A stretch of 64,000 nt of DNA, from positions 9,696,463-9,760,462 of the forward strand of contig CM047805.1 in NCBI GenBank assembly GCA_026214975.1, read 5' to 3'. This document shows, piece after piece, positions 11,778 through 22,560 of this stretch. A model generated the notes under the pieces. The model was not told the DNA's origin and did not search any database. It was given only the letters and a program-made list of their open reading frames with translations. The translations under genes and the position numbers were made by a program. Source of the stretch: Gentiana macrophylla (lineage: Eukaryota > Streptophyta > Magnoliopsida > Gentianales > Gentianaceae). The stretch's first letter is position 1; the number at the start of each line of letters is the position of its first letter.

Positions 11778-12232
11778 AATCTTCACCTTGACTTGAACTC
11801 TAATTCACAATCAACCAGATTGCATAACAATATATACTTGTATCAGATGCATTTGTCAATGCCATATGTACTATACTAGATTACCTCTACAAAATCCACT
11901 CAGCTTACCTACCCTCAACCGAGCTTACCAGACTTCCATATTATTAACTTTGAATGTTCAGCAAGTCTAGACACAACTGAAATTTACTCTGTTGAACTAG
12001 TTTACTAAACATATCAGTAGGATTCTCCTTAGTGCTGATTTTCTTAACTTGAACCCACTTCTCATTTCTCAAAAAATGATACCTCGCATCAATATGTCTG
12101 GTTCTCTTATGATGAACCTGATCCTTAGCGAGAAAAATTGCACTCAAACTTTCACAATAAATCTTTGTTTGATCCTGATGTACCCCAAATAACTGACTAG
12201 GCCTTTCAAGCAGATACCCTCATGTTAGAAAA
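11778..12232 (-). pseudogene. Copia RNase H C-terminal fragment
   Basis: The minus strand reads KIYCESLSAIFLAKDQVHHK, RTRHIDARYHFLRNEKW and STKENPTDMFSKLV, the conserved end of copia RNase H, stopping close to the LTR. The upstream remainder of the element was removed or displaced by the LTR starting at 12233. Confidence 0.85.
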
Positions 12233-12928
12233 TCAATCGAGTAGCGCAGCGGACTTTTAAAAAATTGATTTCCCGATCCAGGATCGTCTCCGTTTAAACA
12301 ATAAACATATAAGAGAAGGGACGATACTATTACCTTGGTTGATCTAAAAGATCGACGCTTTGACCATCCGGTAGGAGTAGATGTGCGTGAGCCGTCCAAG
12401 CATCCGTCCTCTACCAGTAATCCACACGAGCACCTCGCCGGAATCCCGCCTAGGATTGCTATTAGAAAAACCCAACTGCTAGGTCGGCCTTCTCTCACTC
12501 TTCAAAATCTCACAAGAAGCTCTCTTTTATTTTCACAAGAATTCTAAACTCTAGGAATTAAGATGTATAAATGGGCTAGTCAACCCCTTGCTTATATAGA
12601 GCAAAGCGGCGCCCATGCACTAATAAAATACTTGGGGATTAAGTCTTGTGTTAATTAAGGAGAAAGAAAACATTTTCCTAATAAATTAAGGAAAATCTCC
12701 ATAATTGATTTATCTCTTTTATTTAATATCTTATATTAAATATTTTCAAGATATTGTCAATATCTTATATTGAATATCTTTATCTTATTACCATAAATCT
12801 ATTTTTCAAAATCAATTAATATCCAATATTAATATTATGATAATCTTATTAATTAAATTCAAGACAAACCAAATGTATCATATACACAAAAGATGGCGCC
12901 AATTTATTAGCCAAATTCACGTGTTTGG

Positions 12929-13027
<99 letters not shown>

Positions 13028-14080
13028 TGAACATAATTAATATCTTGTATTATATTTATTCATAATAAATAAATACCACCATATTAATTTACCACTATAA
13101 CCTTTGTAGTATGAGATAAATTTCCTTCCTTATTTGGTCATCAACTATAACCGCATTTTAATCCGACTCGATGTTCATATGTGTGACCCGATATGATATT
13201 CTAAATATGTTGGCAGAGACATAAGGTGCAATTACTTAAAATGCCCTTCACCTCTAACGATCATGGATAGCATCTGGAAACACGTCCATGACCCCTAATC
13301 ATCGGAAGAGTCAATACGCAATGACTACTACCTTTTATGTGCTCGGTTAGCGTGTAAATAGAATCCTATCGCTGTAATAATATCCATACGGTCGTACGTC
13401 GAGTGTCAAGCATTGACGACCGTATCTTATGATCTGGATATCATGATCTCTCGACGTAACTCATTTACTTCCACTTTGCAAAGATTCACGAGAGTAAGAT
13501 AATCCTTATAAGAAGGCCCTTTCGGATATTCACCCTTATTAATAGGGTACGCGATTCCTAGACGACCTAACATGTATACTCCGCATGCTTCAGTATCATA
13601 CTCAATCACTACCGCATGATCGCCCCATGGTTAGGGGAAACCTCAATAGCGTCAAAGCATGACAATCCACACCGTGATGCCATGTAGACTCCGGTCCTAA
13701 GGATAATTACACAACCGTCACATAGTGTGACACGACGTGTAAGTGGTGGCCGGCCTAACGACGCATTCTCTAATACACGTCCACGTAAAGTCCAAGTGTC
13801 TCTACACTTCGATAGACTAGATCAATCACTGTCCTTAAAGACAGAAGACGTCTAATACGTGCTAGTCTGTTGGTATCAATGCCCTGTTTAATAGTACATC
13901 AGCCTAGAGACATTTTAAAGTATCAAAACTTATCAAAGTGATTAGAGATCTCACCATAATCGCCTATTATGGATCTCTATCACAGTTTAATACTAAGGAC
14001 GTTATCATATAACAATTCATAATTGGTTATTTTTAAAAGAACAAATTTATGACAACATAAAAGTCATTTATTATATATGT
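12233..14080 (-). mobile_element. Copia LTR of the 48.4-57.2 kb family, solo or truncated
   Basis: Begins TGTTAGAAAATCAATCGAG and is collinear with the LTR at 48408-50228. Shared blocks include CACACGAGCACCTCGCCGGAATC-type sequence near 12422, the CACAAGAATT.TAAACTC block, the region near 13260 with AACGATCA.GGATAGC, CCGCATGATCGCCC near 13612 and GGACGTTA near 13999. Orientation follows the full element, whose pol is on the minus strand. A (TA)n array of about 88 bp (12934-13021) has expanded inside it. The right end is uncertain, roughly 14060-14095, and no target-site duplication is visible. Confidence 0.75.
12934..13021. repeat. (TA)n microsatellite within LTR
   Basis: About 44 perfect TA units, absent at the corresponding place in the 48.4-kb LTR copy. 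Confidence 0.97.
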
Positions 14081-14139
14081 ATAGACAAAAGCAAGATAGA
14101 CTAATGGATAGACAAGACTTCTTCGAGTTGCCACAAGTT

Positions 14140-14700
14140 TTCAGCAAGACTACTAGCTCCTTTCAAACCTGAAAAATCATGACTATGTCTAACATCATGT
14201 ATGAAGTTCTCAAGTTGATCATCAAGTTCCAAAACATCAATTTCGGAGAAATCATTTGAATATAATTGAGAAAGTCTTCGAGTTTAAATTCCACTCGAGG
14301 TTTCTTTATAGAACTTTGTGAAGAATCTTTATCCTCTCTAATCGATTGCGGAGCTTCAGGTTTAAAAAACATTTTCATCGATTTCTGTTACAATTTACAA
14401 ACAATATTTACAAATAATTTCAACTTGCTCCAATAAACTATTGTATTTATCCTTGATGATCGATCATAGTTTACTTACTTCACGATTCAAATTGAAAATA
14501 TATTGTAATTGTACCAAGTAATCATTCTATTCTTACAAATAAATGACAATAACAAGAAAAAATAAGACATTTTTTAAAAACACAACAACCTTAAAGATAA
14601 AAAACAAAAAGAAAAACAATGATATTATAAGATAATATGTATACCTGATGCATAGGCAAATTTTGAATCGCAGCTGCAGAGGAGATGGAGGATTGTCAAA
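14140..14700 (-). pseudogene. Possible N-terminal remnant of a hAT-type (TTF zinc-finger) transposase
   Basis: The minus strand from 14378 starts MKMFFKPEAPQ, followed by a Ser/Lys-rich stretch (SSIKKPRVEFKLED). This resembles the start of plant hAT transposases of the TTF-domain, ZMYM1-like group, where a KKFFK-like start precedes a basic and acidic segment. The frame is lost after about 70 codons and no catalytic region is present. Similarity is weak, so this is tentative. The remaining sequence to 15016 is AT-rich with no gene seen. Confidence 0.28.
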
Positions 14701-15016
14701 TGTCAATTGAAGAGAAAAAATGCCAGGAGTCCTTTTTTGTTTTTGTTTGTTGAATTTTGTTGTAAGGGTTAATGAGAAATAAATATTCGTAAATTTTTTT
14801 CTAGAGAATGTGAGGGGTCAGCATAGTAGAAAAGCCTAGCCTCTTTTTTTGACTATTAAGTATTATTTTTGACTTTATAATATACTTTAATAGCAATATT
14901 AGTCTTTGATAATTAAAATATTTTTAATAATGTGTTAAATGTATCACTTTTGTAATAACGATGTATTTTTATTTACGTGATAAAAAAATTCAACAAAAAA
15001 ATTTAATATAAAGTGT

Positions 15017-15140
15017 AGAGGCGAATTCAAATTTTAAGAGGGGGGCGAAAAAAATACATAACATATATATACTAGTGTTTTTCCGGATTGAAGGAAGGGC
15101 ACTTGCCCCCTATATATGGTGTACATCCACCCTGACGACA
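15017..15140. mobile_element. hAT-like MITE remnant
   Basis: The left end TAGAGGCGAATTCAAA and the right end GTGTACATCCACCCTGAC resemble the degenerate terminal repeats of the GGGGCGGATC-type hAT MITEs nearby. The interior contains GGGGGGCG and TTGCCCCC. No target-site duplication was recognised. Confidence 0.35.
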
Positions 15141-15938
15141 CCTCAAGTGTAAGGCAGACAAAACAACGTAGTTTAAAATAAAAATATGTTCGGGTATAGG
15201 GTTTGGGAATGTTGAATTCTAAACAATGAATGTCACATTTGGATGGCTATATCTTCATGAATAGGACGTAGATAATGCCAAGTTTGAGCTTTTTGGTCAT
15301 CCAACTAATTGGAAGAAAAGCAAGGGTACACACACACACACACACAAAAAAAAAAAAGGTCCTTGGTTTAATAAATTCCTTCCATTCGGCAGAAAATATT
15401 GTTTTTATATATCCATTTTAGCAATCCTTGATATTGTCTAAAAAGAGCCTATAAAAGCAAGAAATAAATTGATATAATGAGTAGGGAAAACTTTGATATA
15501 AAAAGAAAGAGTAAGGCAAAAAAAAAAAAAAAAAAGTAGATCGAAAATGGTGGTGTTCATCATGATTATGCTTGTGACTTTTGCAGCATTCACTAGGGAT
15601 GTTACTGGTAAGCACTCCTACTATATATATGTATCATATATGATTATGTATAATTGATATCACATATAAACTTTAATTGCGACACTCTTTATAACCATCG
15701 TGTCGGACGATCGATGAATTGTTACAAGAAACGACGTTAGAGACGTCAGATCACTGTTTGTTGAAGTGTATAAGATCATGTTACTTATCTATCTCCACAC
15801 TAGCTTAAGCTTTTGAGAGATCGGATCGTAGTTCAACATGGTATATCTGAACAGTTATATGTCACGCTAAAAAGGCGTGTATATATTCCCTCCAACTTAA
15901 ATTTTTAGAAAGATGGTAGTTCAACCTCAGATCATAGC

Positions 15939-16163
15939 TGGGGGCGATCCAAGATGTCGAAGGGTGGGGTCACGTGACCCACCGAGATCCGGAGAAATTT
16001 TTTTTAATATTAAAACGATGTAGTTTTATTGTTAAAAACGTCATTTTCTAGTTAAAAATATAGAATTCAGCCCGTGAATTTAATTTGGAACAAATTGTAA
16101 AACAAAAATATAGTTTTAGGATCCGTGTGACACCACTGAAACAAATTTCTGGATCTGTCACTG
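15939..16163. mobile_element. hAT-type MITE in intron, 8-bp TSD
   Basis: It is flanked by identical ATCATAGC octamers (15931-15938 and 16164-16171), the 8-bp duplication typical of hAT. Ends are TGGGGGCGATCC and GGATCTGTCACTG. The interior shares GGGTGGGGTCACGTGACCC and TTAATATTAAAACGAT with the element at 22133, in inverse orientation, so both belong to one family. Confidence 0.85.
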
Positions 16164-16373
16164 ATCATAGCAGTTAAACACTTTTTTTTTGTTTTTACAT
16201 TATTTGCAGTGCCAAAAGAGGACTACTTTGATGTTGCCGTCGCCGCCGCAACTGCTGCTAGTAGGAAAATGCTAAAAGATAATGATAAAAATCCTCCAAC
16301 AGGTCCAAATGCAGAATGTTACAAGAATCATCCATGCGGCTATAGTGAGGCAGAGTCATGTGAGTGGTTGTTC

Positions 16374-16539
16374 CCGGGGGCGGATCTACGTTATAGTAAA
16401 GGGGGTTTACGGACCCCGTTAAAAATAAAAATACTCTATATTTTACCTACAGAAAAATATTTCGGACTCCGTGAAAAAAATTATTTAGTGTGTTAAATAT
16501 TTACGTACCCCGCTGAAAAAACATTATGGGTCCGCCACT
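16374..16539. mobile_element. hAT-type MITE in coding exon, 8-bp TSD
   Basis: It is flanked by GGTTGTTC at 16366-16373 and 16540-16547. Terminal repeats are CCGGGGGCGGATCTACG and GGGTCCGCCACT. The length is 166 bp. The interior holds two GGACCCCGTTAAAAA / CCCCGCTGAAAAA-like blocks. The precise duplication makes it a textbook hAT insertion. Confidence 0.88.
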
Positions 16540-16669
16540 GGTTGTTCTTGTTCCTGCAGTATGGTGCACACTGCTTTTTCTTGCCGGTAAAAGATGAAAA
16601 CGGTATTCCTTTGGACCAAAATTACTGCAGCCCGACTATGAGAAGAATCGTCTGATGACGGGTACTAGA

Positions 16670-16673
<4 letters not shown>

Positions 16674-16724
<51 letters not shown>
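16674..16724. repeat. (TA)n microsatellite
   Basis: About 25 TA units just downstream of the small secreted-protein gene. The stretch 16725-17149 shows nothing further except the 3' flank of the cyclophilin gene. Confidence 0.95.
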
Positions 16725-16728
<4 letters not shown>

Positions 16729-17149
16729 TGTCGTCGTATTGTACTTGGCGGTTTTTTAAAACGACAAAAGATGGTTTTTATTAAGAATATTACTAACAAA
16801 ATTATCTGCTCACATTGTCAGTGTATGTTCAGCAACTCATTCCTGGTCTCTGGTTCCTGATCATACCAATTACTTTTCATGTTTTGATCTATTAATTATA
16901 AAACATGGGCTTAGCCCAAATCTGAATGGAAAATCAAGGTCCACACTAAAGTTTCATAACACATTCTTACATCTGAATGTAATTTTTCTCTTTCATAGCT
17001 AGCTACAAATTGAAGTTAAAACATCTAAAGAAGACACCTCATAAAATAGAAAGTTTGGTCGAAAGATTATCACTTTTCGCTGAAATACCCGTATGCCTGG
17101 GTTGAACTGAACTTTACAACACTTTATCGCGCAACCTACCAAACAAAAC

Positions 17150-20100
17150 TCAGCCTGCGAGAGGGTTAGCATGAATCGTCACACGGTTCAACCTTATCTC
17201 TGCTAGCGGTCTATCTCCGGTCCTGTTTGTGTCTGTTCAAAAACAAAATGCATCAGAGATTAATACCTCATGCACATATGATCATCACTCATGAACAGAA
17301 AACTTAGCTGATGCACAATTAAGGGTAATCCTGTCTACCCCCTCCACTCCACACACACACACCCCCCACAAAAACAAATCAGACACTCTCATCATTTGCC
17401 TGTTGAAGGGAGCTGTGGACCCATGTAAAAGTTATTGTTATATTATCAAAGGCCATGCAATACAGTTTTTTTTTTTTTTTGGAGGGAGAGTTTTTTTTTT
17501 AATCTCTATTGTTTCACAATTTTCACACTTCTAACCTGAATCTTTTTTATCTCGACACTTTTACCCCACATGTGTGCATTTTTTTCTTTTCAGTCCAAAA
17601 TGTCACATGTCCAAAATCTAGTGTTTAAGGTACATGTTCTAACCAATAAAAAAATTGACACGTGGCAAAAATGGACTGAAAAGGTTAAGGAAAATGCATA
17701 AATGAGGGGTAAAAGTGCATAGATAAAACACATAGGATAGAAACGCAAAAATCATGAAACAAAAGAAACATGTCCTTATCCCGAAATACAAGGCATGTTT
17801 GCAAAAAGTAGGCCTAAATGTCACAACCCCACCCTTCCACGTACTCTGCCATAAATGAATTGCTTCAATGCACCGTGGTGTTCTTTTATAAACTTACTCG
17901 TCTCTCCTTCTTAGACCCCAAAAAAAGATTGACAGATGGTGGAAAAGAAAAGGAAATCAAAATGCAAACTCATAAAAGCAATTCATTTAATGAAGTAAAC
18001 AATCATGTACTTGTAGAATGAACAGAAAACCATTCAAAAGCATTAAGTGCTCACCTTCTCCATCAGATCAAGAACTTCGAAACCATGAATCACTTTACCA
18101 AACACAGTGTACAATCCGTTGAGATGAGGTTGCTTGGCATAAGTTATGAAAAACTGGCTTCCATTAGTATTCGGTCCACTATTGGCCATTGCTAAAATCC
18201 CTCTAGCATTGTGCTGCTCAATTAGAGTTTCAAGATTAATAAGCGGAAAGAAAACTAAATCATGTAAAGCATAAAGAATGTCACTGACTGGAGCATGCAT
18301 TCAGGATAGGTAAATATAAATTGGCTTTTGCATTCTGTTACATTGTCCTATGTACGTACTATTTATCCCACATGTTAGTATATATAAGTAGATATATACT
18401 GGGAAGCAAGAAAACAATATGCGTCTTGTATTATACTAAAAGGATTTTCCTGCTTTAATACGGTGAGTAAAAGATAATTGCAAAAACTGTTGCGTGTATA
18501 GATCCGAATATAGACCATCAAAAGGAAGAATGGATACGACCAAAAAGAAGAAGGAAAAAAGCAAATGCAATGATTTCTGCCTGGTTAAGATTTCTGGGTA
18601 GTTTAAGTATGGCGAAATTCCCTAAACCTCATCGAGCATGTCCCTTCACCACAATTGAGAGAATAATACTTTTTACAGAGTAATATAAAAAGTTATGATC
18701 ATTTGTAAGAATAATGCACAGTAAAACAACTCGACAACCAAAACACCTAAGACTTATTCCCATAATCCCATTCCAAGTGAAATAGACAATGCAATGTAAG
18801 AAAATTCCAAAGAAAAATAGTTTATGGTTTCGACCAACCGAAAGAACAACTTTTAATCGTAATTTTTTTTTTCCATTTGTCACTTATTATTAGCCAAGGG
18901 CATTACAAAAGATTTACTGACAAAAAGTGGAAGCTATATTAAATAAAATAAAAAAGATAAAATAAGCACTGGGAAGTTTTAAGTATTTACCTTAAGGGAC
19001 TCTCTAATCTCATCATTAAATTTTCCACCCCATATGCTTCTCCCTCCTTTGCCAGTACCCTCTGGATCACCTCCTTGGATCATAAATCCTTTTATATTTC
19101 TGTGGAAAATGGTCCCGTCATAATAGCCACTCGCACATAGAGCCAGAAAATTCTGCATAAAAACCAAATTAAAGAGAATTCATATACATCCTCGTTACAA
19201 AACTAGCCTCTAATTCACCAGAGAATACATAGACAGAAGTGGTTGCCATTGCCATTTTATAGCACCTGTCACTGTCTTTAAGATGTGTTTGTTAGCGTAA
19301 ATATCGACCAACAAGACAAATCTAAGCCAATGTGTTTGAAAGATTAGGTATCAACCAACAAGACAAAATAAAAATAAAAAAGTCAAGTGTTGGGTCTCTC
19401 TCCTTTCTTATAGGCCCAAACTTGAGGGGGCATGATATAAGGAAATATAGTAGCACCTTTACTAACACCAATTGGTTTTAGTAGAAAAGCAGTAGTCATT
19501 GATTGATCCAAATGATGTCGACGCATCAATCAAGATATGGGGTGCTTCAAAGGCATCACACTGAAATTACTTCTTGCACCACACAAACACAATCGAGACT
19601 TGTGAAAGTTAATTGTCAACTCTAGAATATGACTTTCACAAGGTAGATTGTCATTGTGGTGCCGTTGCACCGATATTAGTAACTACATGTTTTGATACCC
19701 AAAAGGCTAAAAATACATAGATGTGATCAATCAGCTATCAAGTTAGAGTTTCTGAACAAAATAGCAACTGAATTGTTAATGAGCCAAAATTAATTAGGAA
19801 CTAAGAAATTAAAAAAGAACTGAGAAATAGCTGCCCAAGTTCATAGTTTAAATTGATACCCAAGTTCATCAACATAGGGGTAGCTCATAGCTGATGGGTG
19901 TGCTTGTAATTTTTTCGAGATTTAAAACAAAAACAAGTCATTTATAGCTCAAAGTACCTGTTTTTCAAGCCTAAAGCAACAATTTAACAAATTAAAATAT
20001 AAATAAATAAATAACAAGAGAGTAGAGACACAGACCTCAGCTGCTTTAGGAACCTCGTCGCAAAATATCTCACATTTGATGTCTCCGAGATTCGTGTGCA

Positions 20101-20238
20101 GTGTCACCGACTATAATAACATAAAAGAAAACCGAAGAAGTGAAGTTAATTAATCGTTTTCAAGGTGCAAAACATTGAGCTCTAAGTGTTTGATGAAATG
20201 CTTAAAAGAGAAAGATTAAAGAAGGAAGATATTACCAT
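17150..20238 (-). CDS. CYP18-1: Cyclophilin, CYP18-1-type peptidyl-prolyl cis-trans isomerase (last-exon frameshift)
   Basis: Five exons on the minus strand: ATG only (20236-20238), 20036-20110, 18991-19152, 18055-18213 and 17150-17232, with GT...AG introns. Reading in order gives [49 protein letters not shown], then [19 protein letters not shown] and [30 protein letters not shown] and the QFFI block are the proline-isomerase active-site segments. Intact members have about 160 residues and no targeting peptide; they act as small foldases and have been linked to spliceosomal complexes. The last exon reads TQTGP and then loses one base (GGACCGGAGAT where GGA-CCN-GGA-GAT is expected). This gives a stop at 17203-17205, although the other frame carries the usual tail to the TGA at 17150-17152. 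It may be a real mutation or a sequence error. Confidence 0.88.
17500..17768. mobile_element. Foldback MITE in cyclophilin intron 4
   Basis: Left-arm sequence (TTGTTTCACAATTTTCACAC, CACTTTTACCCC, GTGCATTTTTTTC, TTTTCAGTCCA) recurs as its reverse complement on the right (TGGACTGAAAAGG, AATGCATAAATGAGGGG, TAAAAGTGCATAGATAAAAC, ATCATGAAACAAAAG). Arms are about 110-120 bp with a loop near 17620-17645. Superfamily not assigned. Confidence 0.7.
19386..19500. repeat. Repeat in cyclophilin intron 2, related to 8403-8720
   Basis: Shares TTGGG..., AAACTTGAGGGGG, ATAAGGAAATATAGTAGCA, TTTACTAACACCAATTGG and TTTTAGTAGAA with the repeat at 8403-8720. Confidence 0.6.
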
Positions 20239-20787
20239 GTTTGCCGAGAAAACAGCTGATTTCACAGGCGCATATGCAATTTTCGCCGACCGAATATTTA
20301 TTAGGAATTCTGGAATTTTCAGTTGTTTCTATTAGATAGAAAAAGGTTTAGGCCCATATCATTTTATTTGAGCCCAGATATTGTCTCACGCCTACGGAAA
20401 CTATATTTGGGCCATCGGAAATTTATTATGGTCCCAGATATGATGACTTCAGTGATTCGGTGACAAATGGAAAAATAATAAAACACACATGGCGCCCGCA
20501 GAAAATATAAATCCCGTGCTTTTACGTTTTACCCTTCTTATAAGCAATTTTATTGGTGACAGCAAGTATGGCATACGTGATCATGACCACCATAAAACCA
20601 CAGTTGGGCCATAACCTCTATAACCTTCCGAAACTATATTTGATATCAAATAATTGCTTTGTTTCCACATATTATGATTTTATTTTATTTTTTAACGTAA
20701 CACCTAAAATTACTTCAACACCTTACATGTAGAATCGTCTATGTTATTGACATTTCCACCAACGTAACATTCATATATACAAGAAAT
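20239..20787. promoter_or_regulatory. 5' flank of the cyclophilin gene
   Basis: The 5' untranslated region lies immediately right of 20238. No confident TATA box or other element was identified. It contains no coding sequence. Confidence 0.35.
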
Positions 20788-21677
20788 CAGGGCCGGCCCA
20801 CCACTAAGGCGATTGAGCTGGTGGACTTAGGCCCATGGTGTCCGGAGGGCCCAACGTTACATATTTCAATAATATACGTAAAATTGAACAATTATAGATT
20901 ATATACATTGTATTTCTCATAAAACCAAGTTTCATTGTAGCTAAAGTGGTAAGATGCATATTCTTTTCTTGTGCAGGCTTGTGGTCGAACCCTACTTGCC
21001 TCATTTTTTTTTTAATCTTATTTGCTTTTCAATTTCCTTTTCATCCTTTTCTTTTAATATTAATCATAACTATTTTTTTACTAATTCTTTTTCTATAAAC
21101 TATACAACACTATTTTTCTTTATCTTATTTGCTTTTCATTTTTATCCTTTTCTTTTAAATTTTATTTGCTTTTCATCATTTCTATTAATATTAATCATAA
21201 CTATTCTTTACTTATTCTTTTGCTACAAACTAAACAACACTATTTTTTTTATCTTATTTTCTTTTCAATTTCTTTTTTATCCTTTTCTTTTAATATTAAT
21301 CATAATTATTCCTTTACTTATTTTTTTTTTACAAACTATACAACACTTTTAATAACACAAATCTATGTTTAACAAGTATAATCATAGTCATTCTATTAAT
21401 CTTAAGTCCTTACTTATTTTTTTAATCTTTTTTCCTTGTGTAGTTGTATAACGCTCATTTAGCATTTTTTAATAATACAAGTCTAGGTTTAACAAGTATA
21501 ATCATAGCCCTCCTATTAATCTTTAGCATTTTTTAAAAAAAAAATTACTCGAATCGATAAAGGCCCAAAAAAAATTTTACTTGGCCTAATTCGAATCGAT
21601 AAGTATGAAAGTTCGAACTAAAATACCTAATTCGACGACTTGGTCTTAGGTCCAAAAAAATTCTAAGGCTAACCCTG
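20788..21677. mobile_element. Non-autonomous hAT element, 890 bp, 8-bp TSD
   Basis: Identical CAAGAAAT octamers flank it (20780-20787 and 21678-21685). Ends are CAGGGCCGGCCC and GGCTAACCCTG, the well-known CAGGGCCGGC-type hAT termini. The interior is AT-rich, with several related blocks of TTATTTGCTTTTCA, TTTAATATTAATCATAA and ACTATACAACACT repeating from 21010 to 21500. It encodes no transposase. Confidence 0.88.
20939..21012 (+). repeat. tRNA/SINE-like segment inside the hAT element
   Basis: TAGCTAAAGTGGTAAGATGC resembles a pol III A box (TRGCNNAGNGG). It is followed 40 bp later by GTGGTCGAACCC, resembling a B box (GGTTCGANNCC), and then a T-run. The spacing fits a tRNA-derived SINE head or decayed tRNA. 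Confidence 0.4.
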
Positions 21678-22032
21678 CAAGAAATGTCATAGCCACTGAC
21701 GCTACTCACCAACGTCCCCTGAACGAAACGTTTCTACAAGGCTAGAAATGTCAATATCAATAACGTTCTTATAATTGTGAGTCATGAATTAGTTGTTTAG
21801 ATTAATTGTTTAGATGTGCTAAGAAATCGTGGTGCTCGAAACAATTTTTGATTGGTCAATAGAGTCACGCCTTTACTAATCTCTCATTTATTATAACTTT
21901 GTTAGTCAACAAAGCACTGGTTCTTATAAACCTCCTCTAGATTTTAGTCAATTTTCATTATTCAAAAGAGGTTTCTTATTGTTAAACTATCATCTCTCCC
22001 TGTAAGTGGTGTTTCTTCCTGTGAGTGGAGTT

Positions 22033-22560
22033 TCTCCTTTCTTATTGTTGAGGGAGATAGATAATTAATATTATATCCCAATATGCCCTTCAATTGTGGG
22101 CTTATATAAGAATGAGAGAGCCCTGTGTGGACTAGGGGTGTATCCAGAAAATTATTTCAGTGGGGTTACCGGAGTTTAAAACTATATTTTGGGTCCAAAA
22201 TTTTATTTCAGTAGGGTCACTGGAACCTAAAACTACATTTTTTAACTACAAAACAACATTTTTGAACATGAAAACTAAATCGTTTTAATACTAAAGGGGT
22301 CACGTGACCCCACCCCTCAACACATAGATCCGCCAGTGGTGTGGACCTATAACACTTGTAAGTATAGTGTTTTTTTTTTTGGAAAATTTGTGCTTAGAAC
22401 GGAGTTTTGAACTCGCTGACGTTTTCGCTCGATGGCGTATGTTGAAATACCCCATCTCGCTTTGATATCATGTTGAATTACCATCTCTTCCAAAAGATTA
22501 AGGTGATATGAAGGTAGATAATTAACATTATATTTCAATACTTATTATGATTTCGATTAG
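22033..22560 (-). repeat. Possible TRIM/LTR remnant, split by a MITE
   Basis: GATAGATAATTAATATTATATCCCAATA (22050) and GGTAGATAATTAACATTATATTTCAATA (22515) look like two copies of one LTR segment. Next to the second, TGATATCATGTTGAATTACC on the plus strand is, on the other strand, TGATATCAAAGCGAGATGG-like, resembling the Met-tRNA primer-binding site TGGTATCAGAGC. No coding capacity. The hAT MITE at 22133 sits between the copies. Confidence 0.4.
22133..22338. mobile_element. hAT-type MITE, 8-bp TSD
   Basis: GTGTGGAC flanks both sides (22125-22132 and 22339-22346). Ends are TAGGGGTGTATCC and GATCCGCCAGTG. The interior GGGGTCACGTGACCCC palindrome and TTTAATACTAAAGG match the element at 15939. 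Confidence 0.85.

Larger units (their letters stand above)
15547..16655 (+). pseudogene. Small secreted Cys-containing protein gene, exon 2 split by a hAT MITE
   Basis: Exon 1 (15547-15607) encodes M plus a hydrophobic stretch (VVFIMIMLVTFAAF), a typical signal peptide, and ends at a GTAAGC donor. The intron, 15608-16209, ends TATTTGCAG and holds a hAT MITE. Exon 2 resumes in frame with PKEDYFDVAVAAATAASRKM and a Cys-containing domain (ECYKNHPC, ESC). At 16374 a 166-bp MITE interrupts it. Removing the MITE and one copy of its 8-bp duplication rejoins the frame at 16548 and continues through AHC and NYC to the TGA at 16653. The total is 110 codons with five Cys in the mature part. As it stands, translation runs into the MITE and stops at 16494-16496. 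I do not recognise the family. It is probably a recently disabled gene, unless the MITE is spliced out. Confidence 0.6.

Noticed and set aside
12335..12547. Open frames in the LTR head (both strands)
   Set aside because: Not conserved as frames in the copies at 48408 and 56959; unlikely coding.
12837..13040. Open frames of alternating Ile-Tyr
   Set aside because: They are translations of the (TA)n microsatellite; the same applies at 10837-11163 and 40054-40446.
17150..20238. Cyclophilin as a processed pseudogene
   Set aside because: Four introns with GT-AG borders are present and exon phases match a normal gene.
20954..21372. Phe/Ile-rich open frames
   Set aside because: They come from T-rich repeats inside the non-autonomous hAT element and have no coding signature.
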